Below are positions 59,686 to 61,588 of a stretch of DNA of 61,588 nucleotides, piece after piece. The position numbers were made by a program, and so were the translations under genes. The stretch is taken from positions 1 through 61,588 of the forward strand of contig CATKXX010000017.1 of the NCBI GenBank assembly GCA_949840935.1, written 5' to 3'. The notes below the pieces were generated by a model. It saw only the letters and a list, made by a program, of their open reading frames with translations. It made no database searches and had not been told where the DNA came from. Every line of letters begins with the position of its first letter. Position 1 is the first letter of the stretch. This stretch comes from an uncultured Acetatifactor sp. (GTDB lineage: Bacteria; Bacillota; Clostridia; Lachnospirales; Lachnospiraceae).

Positions 59686-60075
59686 TCACGAAAGCGTTTT
59701 GTATAAATGCTTTTTCAGGATATAGTACAATACATAGATATAGCTGTCTGTCTCCTGAATATGAAGCTTTTTCAAAAACCACTCTCTGCCCTTTTTGTTA
59801 CTGCGGTCAGTATCCTGTGTCTCCTGTCGTTCGATTTCATCCAAAAATTGAAGCTGACAAGGATATACATTGACGGCATCTTCTATTTCCCGAACGTCAT
59901 CCCTGACAGGTTCTACTATGGCAATGAGAAATCCCTGTTGACCCAGATTTTCTTCCTCCAAAATGTAATCCATTTTCTTTAAAATTCTTTTCGGCAGTCT
60001 ATGCCGCCCCAACAATGGATTAATATTACGCAGAAGTATGAGCTGGCTCTTTGAAAAAATCTTTATGACCTTCAC
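59686..60075 (-). CDS. Hypothetical protein of the element
   Basis: A 129-residue protein from GTG 60075, after AAAAGGAGGAAACGGG. Its first part is basic and helical (FSKSQLILLRNINPLLGRHR, then LPKRILKKMD). The middle is acidic (IVEPVRDDVREIEDAVNVYP). The end is aromatic-rich (YIYVLYYILKKHLYK). No family is recognised. It sits between two terminators as a single-gene unit. Confidence 0.62.
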   Translation of the reverse strand: MKVIKIFSKSQLILLRNINPLLGRHRLPKRILKKMDYILEEENLGQQGFLIAIVEPVRDDVREIEDAVNVYPCQLQFLDEIERQETQDTDRSNKKGREWFLKKLHIQETDSYIYVLYYILKKHLYKTLS

Positions 60076-60109
60076 CCCGTTTCCTCCTTTTCCTTAAATT
60101 TTTGCAGAG

Positions 60110-60142
60110 AAAAAGGACAGATTGTATCAACCTGTCCCTTTT
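60110..60142 (-). terminator. Terminator after the small zinc-ribbon-like gene
   Basis: AAAAAGGACAG (60110-60120) and CTGTCCCTTTT (60132-60142) pair with one G-U and are followed by T residues on the minus strand. Confidence 0.65.
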
Positions 60143-60241
60143 GCCGCCGTGAAAGCTCCTGCATTAGCACTCTGCATAAAATACATAAAATGATATGCTT
60201 TGAAAGTCACCTTCATAATAATGATATATATTTGAATTTCC

Positions 60242-60370
60242 CTATCTTTTCACCCAGTTATGGGGCTTCATCTTACCATTTTTATCCTTCTGACAGTTTC
60301 CCCCTGTGGGCTTTGCTGTCGGTGCGTTTGTTGTCATGGTCTTACCGCAATTTTTACAAATCCAATTCAT
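60242..60370 (-). CDS. Small CxxC protein, 42 residues
   Basis: The ATG at 60370 follows GGAGACTTTTAT. The product MNWICKNCGKTMTTNAPTAK continues PTGGNCQKDKNGKMKPHNW with a CxxC near the start, a third Cys and a His-Asn-Trp end. It could form a rubredoxin- or zinc-ribbon-like knuckle. The CxxCG start is common among small proteins of mobile elements. Function unknown. Confidence 0.62.
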   Translation of the reverse strand: MNWICKNCGKTMTTNAPTAKPTGGNCQKDKNGKMKPHNWVKR

Positions 60371-60423
60371 ATAAAAGTCTCCTTTCTAAATCTGGTAGGT
60401 TTTGTCACTTGTTTCCCCATAGA

Positions 60424-60660
60424 TTAATTTGAAATTCCATCATTATGTCCATTATCAGATGTACCTCTGGACGAATTTCTGAGGTCTGCCCACAAGTGCT
60501 TTATCGCCGCATTTGCATGTACAAAAATCCAATTACCAACAATACCAACCATTTCACCCACTTTTCCAGCAAGCCAGAATATTCCTGCGATAGGATAAAG
60601 AATACAAGCCAACAAAGCTGTTAATATACAAGCAATTACTGTTGATAACACCACAATCAT
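60424..60660 (-). CDS. Small two-helix membrane protein
   Basis: The protein is 78 residues from ATG 60660 (CAGGAGGAACACAAT). It has hydrophobic helices MIVVLSTVIACILTALLACI and a second, shorter one (WLAGKVGEMVGIVG), then a hydrophilic Ser/Asn-rich tail. It is the first gene read leftward from the switch region, behind a consensus promoter under the XRE operator. It may be an early gene of the element. Confidence 0.65.
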   Translation of the reverse strand: MIVVLSTVIACILTALLACILYPIAGIFWLAGKVGEMVGIVGNWIFVHANAAIKHLWADLRNSSRGTSDNGHNDGISN

Positions 60661-60683
60661 ATTGTGTTCCTCCTGATAGCAAC

Positions 60684-60746
60684 TATAGTTAATACATGCA
60701 CAATTAACTATATCAGTTTGAATAAAATTTGTCAATAATCTAAACT
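60684..60746. promoter_or_regulatory. Divergent switch: XRE operator with two promoters
   Basis: TATAGTTAAT (60684-60693) and ATTAACTATA (60703-60712) form a perfect 10-bp inverted repeat. The minus-strand promoter is TTGACA (60730-60735), 17 bp, TATAGT (60707-60712), overlapping the operator. The plus-strand promoter is TTGAAT (60718-60723), 17 bp, TAAACT (60741-60746). This is the pattern of a phage-like genetic switch. Confidence 0.75.
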
Positions 60747-60752
60747 ATATTT

Positions 60753-61157
60753 ATGGATATGAAAACTAATTTTAATATAGGTGACAGAATTCACGAACTG
60801 CGGGTAAAAAGCGGATTAAGTCAGGAAAAGCTTGCTCTTAGGGCAAACATTACCACAACCTATCTTGGCTTACTGGAACGAAACCAGAAAAATCCCACCG
60901 TAAAAGTAATTGAACAGCTATGCAGTCAATTCAATATCAGCCTTGGGGAATTTTTTTCTCCGTCTCAGTCTCCTGAAAAGCCAGTGGACGCTGTTTCTAT
61001 GCAAATCCTTGCACAAATAAGCGACAGGAATGAGGCTGAAAAGCTGATGATTCTCCAGACGGTAAAAGATATGATGCGGTTGTGCGACCTTTCACGAAAA
61101 AATACACTGAACAGCATACAGGCAGATACAGATATGGAAAAGGATAACATGCCTTAA
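60753..61157 (+). CDS. XRE repressor of the element
   Basis: A 134-residue regulator. The HTH covers about 7-65: IGDRIHELRVKSGLSQEKLA, LRANITTTYLGLLERNQKNP. The remaining part is an acidic helical tail. It faces the 60660 gene across an operator, as a CI-like repressor would. The ATG at 60753 starts 7 nt after the -10 box, and no ribosome site precedes it, so the mRNA may be leaderless. A second ATG lies at codon 3. A terminator hairpin overlaps the stop codon. Confidence 0.85.
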   Translation: MDMKTNFNIGDRIHELRVKSGLSQEKLALRANITTTYLGLLERNQKNPTVKVIEQLCSQFNISLGEFFSPSQSPEKPVDAVSMQILAQISDRNEAEKLMILQTVKDMMRLCDLSRKNTLNSIQADTDMEKDNMP

Positions 61158-61174
61158 AAGCACATTATCCTTTT
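61138..61174 (+). terminator. Terminator overlapping the XRE stop codon
   Basis: AAAAGGATAA (61138-61147) and TTATCCTTTT (61165-61174) form perfect arms, followed by CGTTTTA. It spans the stop codon of the XRE gene. Confidence 0.75.
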
Positions 61175-61225
61175 CGTTTTATGCCATATTTATTTCCGCG
61201 AGCAATGAGCCAAGTGCCGTGCTTA

Positions 61226-61306
61226 AAGCCAATCAAAGATTGGCTTGAGCATATTGGCGAATGCCGCGAGAGTCAAATACCCTGTTGCTTGCAGCGGGGT
61301 ATTTGA
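61226..61306. other. Two perfect hairpins near the right end
   Basis: AAGCCAATC-AAA-GATTGGCTT lies at 61226-61246. TCAAATACCC (61273-61282) pairs with GGGTATTTGA (61297-61306). No gene is present in the 61158-61461 stretch; besides these it holds the arm repeats. The hairpins may insulate the element or aid recombination. Confidence 0.6.
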
Positions 61307-61312
61307 TTTCCA

Positions 61313-61353
61313 CTGCGACGACTCTGCGACCGTTCTGCGACAACTCCTGCGCC
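61313..61353 (+). other. Right CTGCGAC repeats, candidate integrase arm sites
   Basis: CTGCGAC occurs at 61313, 61324 and 61335, with CTGCGCC at 61347, at 11-12-bp steps. The copies at 53958 and 53970 have the same orientation. Helically phased copies near both ends suit binding by the integrase N-terminal domain. Confidence 0.65.
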
Positions 61354-61461
61354 AAAGCCTTTCCCCCTGACTTTTCAGGCTCAAAACCCCGAAGCCTTAA
61401 AAATACACAAAAAAAGAACCGTCCCCAAGGCTCTCATGTCCTCAAAAACAGTCCCTTCAAA

Positions 61462-61503
61462 TGCACCGCCAGGGGCTCGAACCCTGGACACCCTGATTAA
61501 GAG
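61462..61503. repeat. Right attachment repeat (attR), 42 bp, tRNA-Lys 3' end
   Basis: The segment is identical to 53828-53869. The flank beyond it (61504 on) does not continue as a tRNA 5' half, so the original site was already a partial tRNA. The last 85 bp of the window hold no recognised feature. Confidence 0.85.
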
Positions 61504-61588
61504 CTAGACGGTCTTTCCCTCCCTGTATCACCCTCTGTAGCGTCCTGTGGGCCCCGTTAAGCCGCCTGAACGTCCCTCCATGGTAAAC

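Larger units (their letters stand above)
53828..61503. mobile_element. Integrated 7.7-kb element at a tRNA-Lys 3' end
   Basis: Perfect 42-bp repeats bound the region, a full tyrosine integrase lies 1.4 kb inside the left end, and CTGCGAC arm repeats sit near both ends. Base composition is visibly more AT-rich than the flanks. Contents: Rpn-type nuclease, integrase, DUF927 ATPase, DUF1643, several tiny proteins and an XRE repressor at a divergent switch. There is no relaxase, coupling protein or virion gene. It fits an integrative mobilizable or satellite-like element that may depend on a helper. Confidence 0.82.

Noticed and set aside
61313..61353. Possible CRISPR-like array
   Set aside because: The units are 7 bp at 11-12-bp steps with no spacer structure and no cas genes; integrase arm sites fit better.

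Overview
The window looks like a chromosomal stretch from a gut Firmicute, most likely a Lachnospiraceae-type Clostridia. Nearly every gene has a strong AGGAGG-type ribosome binding site. Promoters are mostly TTGACA-17-TATAAT. The gene content is typical of that group: a TPR/DUF5107 protein, a GH88 / DUF2264 / permuted-GH3 carbohydrate locus with an LplB/LipO-type ABC importer and a membrane AraC regulator, Tet(40)-like MFS and MATE exporters, DUF2975/XRE, and a Tn916-type integrase. Species cannot be named from sequence alone.

1-9.4 kb: the 3' end of a transposase, then a TetR-controlled efflux block (tetR, MFS, two-FtsX ABC permease plus ATPase, MATE), then a convergent DUF2975-XRE-membrane protein operon. 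9.4-20.8 kb: a large SWIM/SNF2 helicase, remnants of two lost genes, an AraC regulator, a TPR-like protein, a DUF2087 protein, a 1153-residue DUF5107/TPR protein, and a PfkB kinase overlapped by a beta-galactosidase C-terminal remnant. 20.9-25.3 kb: a MarR regulator with two palindromic operators, a cytidylate-kinase-like protein and a MATE exporter; then an MFS exporter preceded by a leader peptide and a terminator, a classic antibiotic-attenuation layout. 25.4-32.2 kb: a ClpP paralogue translationally coupled to an AraC regulator, an RNA-repair pair (HD-Pnk and RNA ligase, overlapping by 4 bp) with a long structured leader, a radical SAM protein, TatD and a histidine phosphatase.

32.5-47.5 kb is a polysaccharide-utilisation locus read on the minus strand. 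It runs from a LacI regulator and a permuted GH3 enzyme, through a membrane AraC sensor, the lipoprotein and two permeases of an ABC importer, to GH88, DUF2264 and a toroid-like protein. The GH88 enzyme points to a uronate-containing glycan. Two LacI palindromes sit at the GH3 promoter, and an inverted/direct repeat at the importer promoter is a likely AraC site.

47.5-52.6 kb holds two paralogous small XRE regulators flanking a SGNH esterase homologue that has lost its catalytic serine, an unusual fusion of tRNA 2'-phosphotransferase (KptA/Tpt1) with a sialate-O-acetylesterase-type domain, and a GtrII-like membrane glucosyltransferase.

53.8-61.5 kb is a 7.7-kb AT-rich integrated element bounded by perfect 42-bp repeats of a tRNA-Lys(CTT) 3' end. 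It encodes a full tyrosine recombinase, a DUF927 ATPase, a DUF1643 protein, an Rpn-type nuclease, several tiny proteins and an XRE repressor at a lambda-like divergent switch. It has no relaxase or conjugation genes, so it resembles a mobilizable element or phage-satellite-like island. An internally deleted integrase and a duplicated terminator just outside suggest earlier integrations at the same site.
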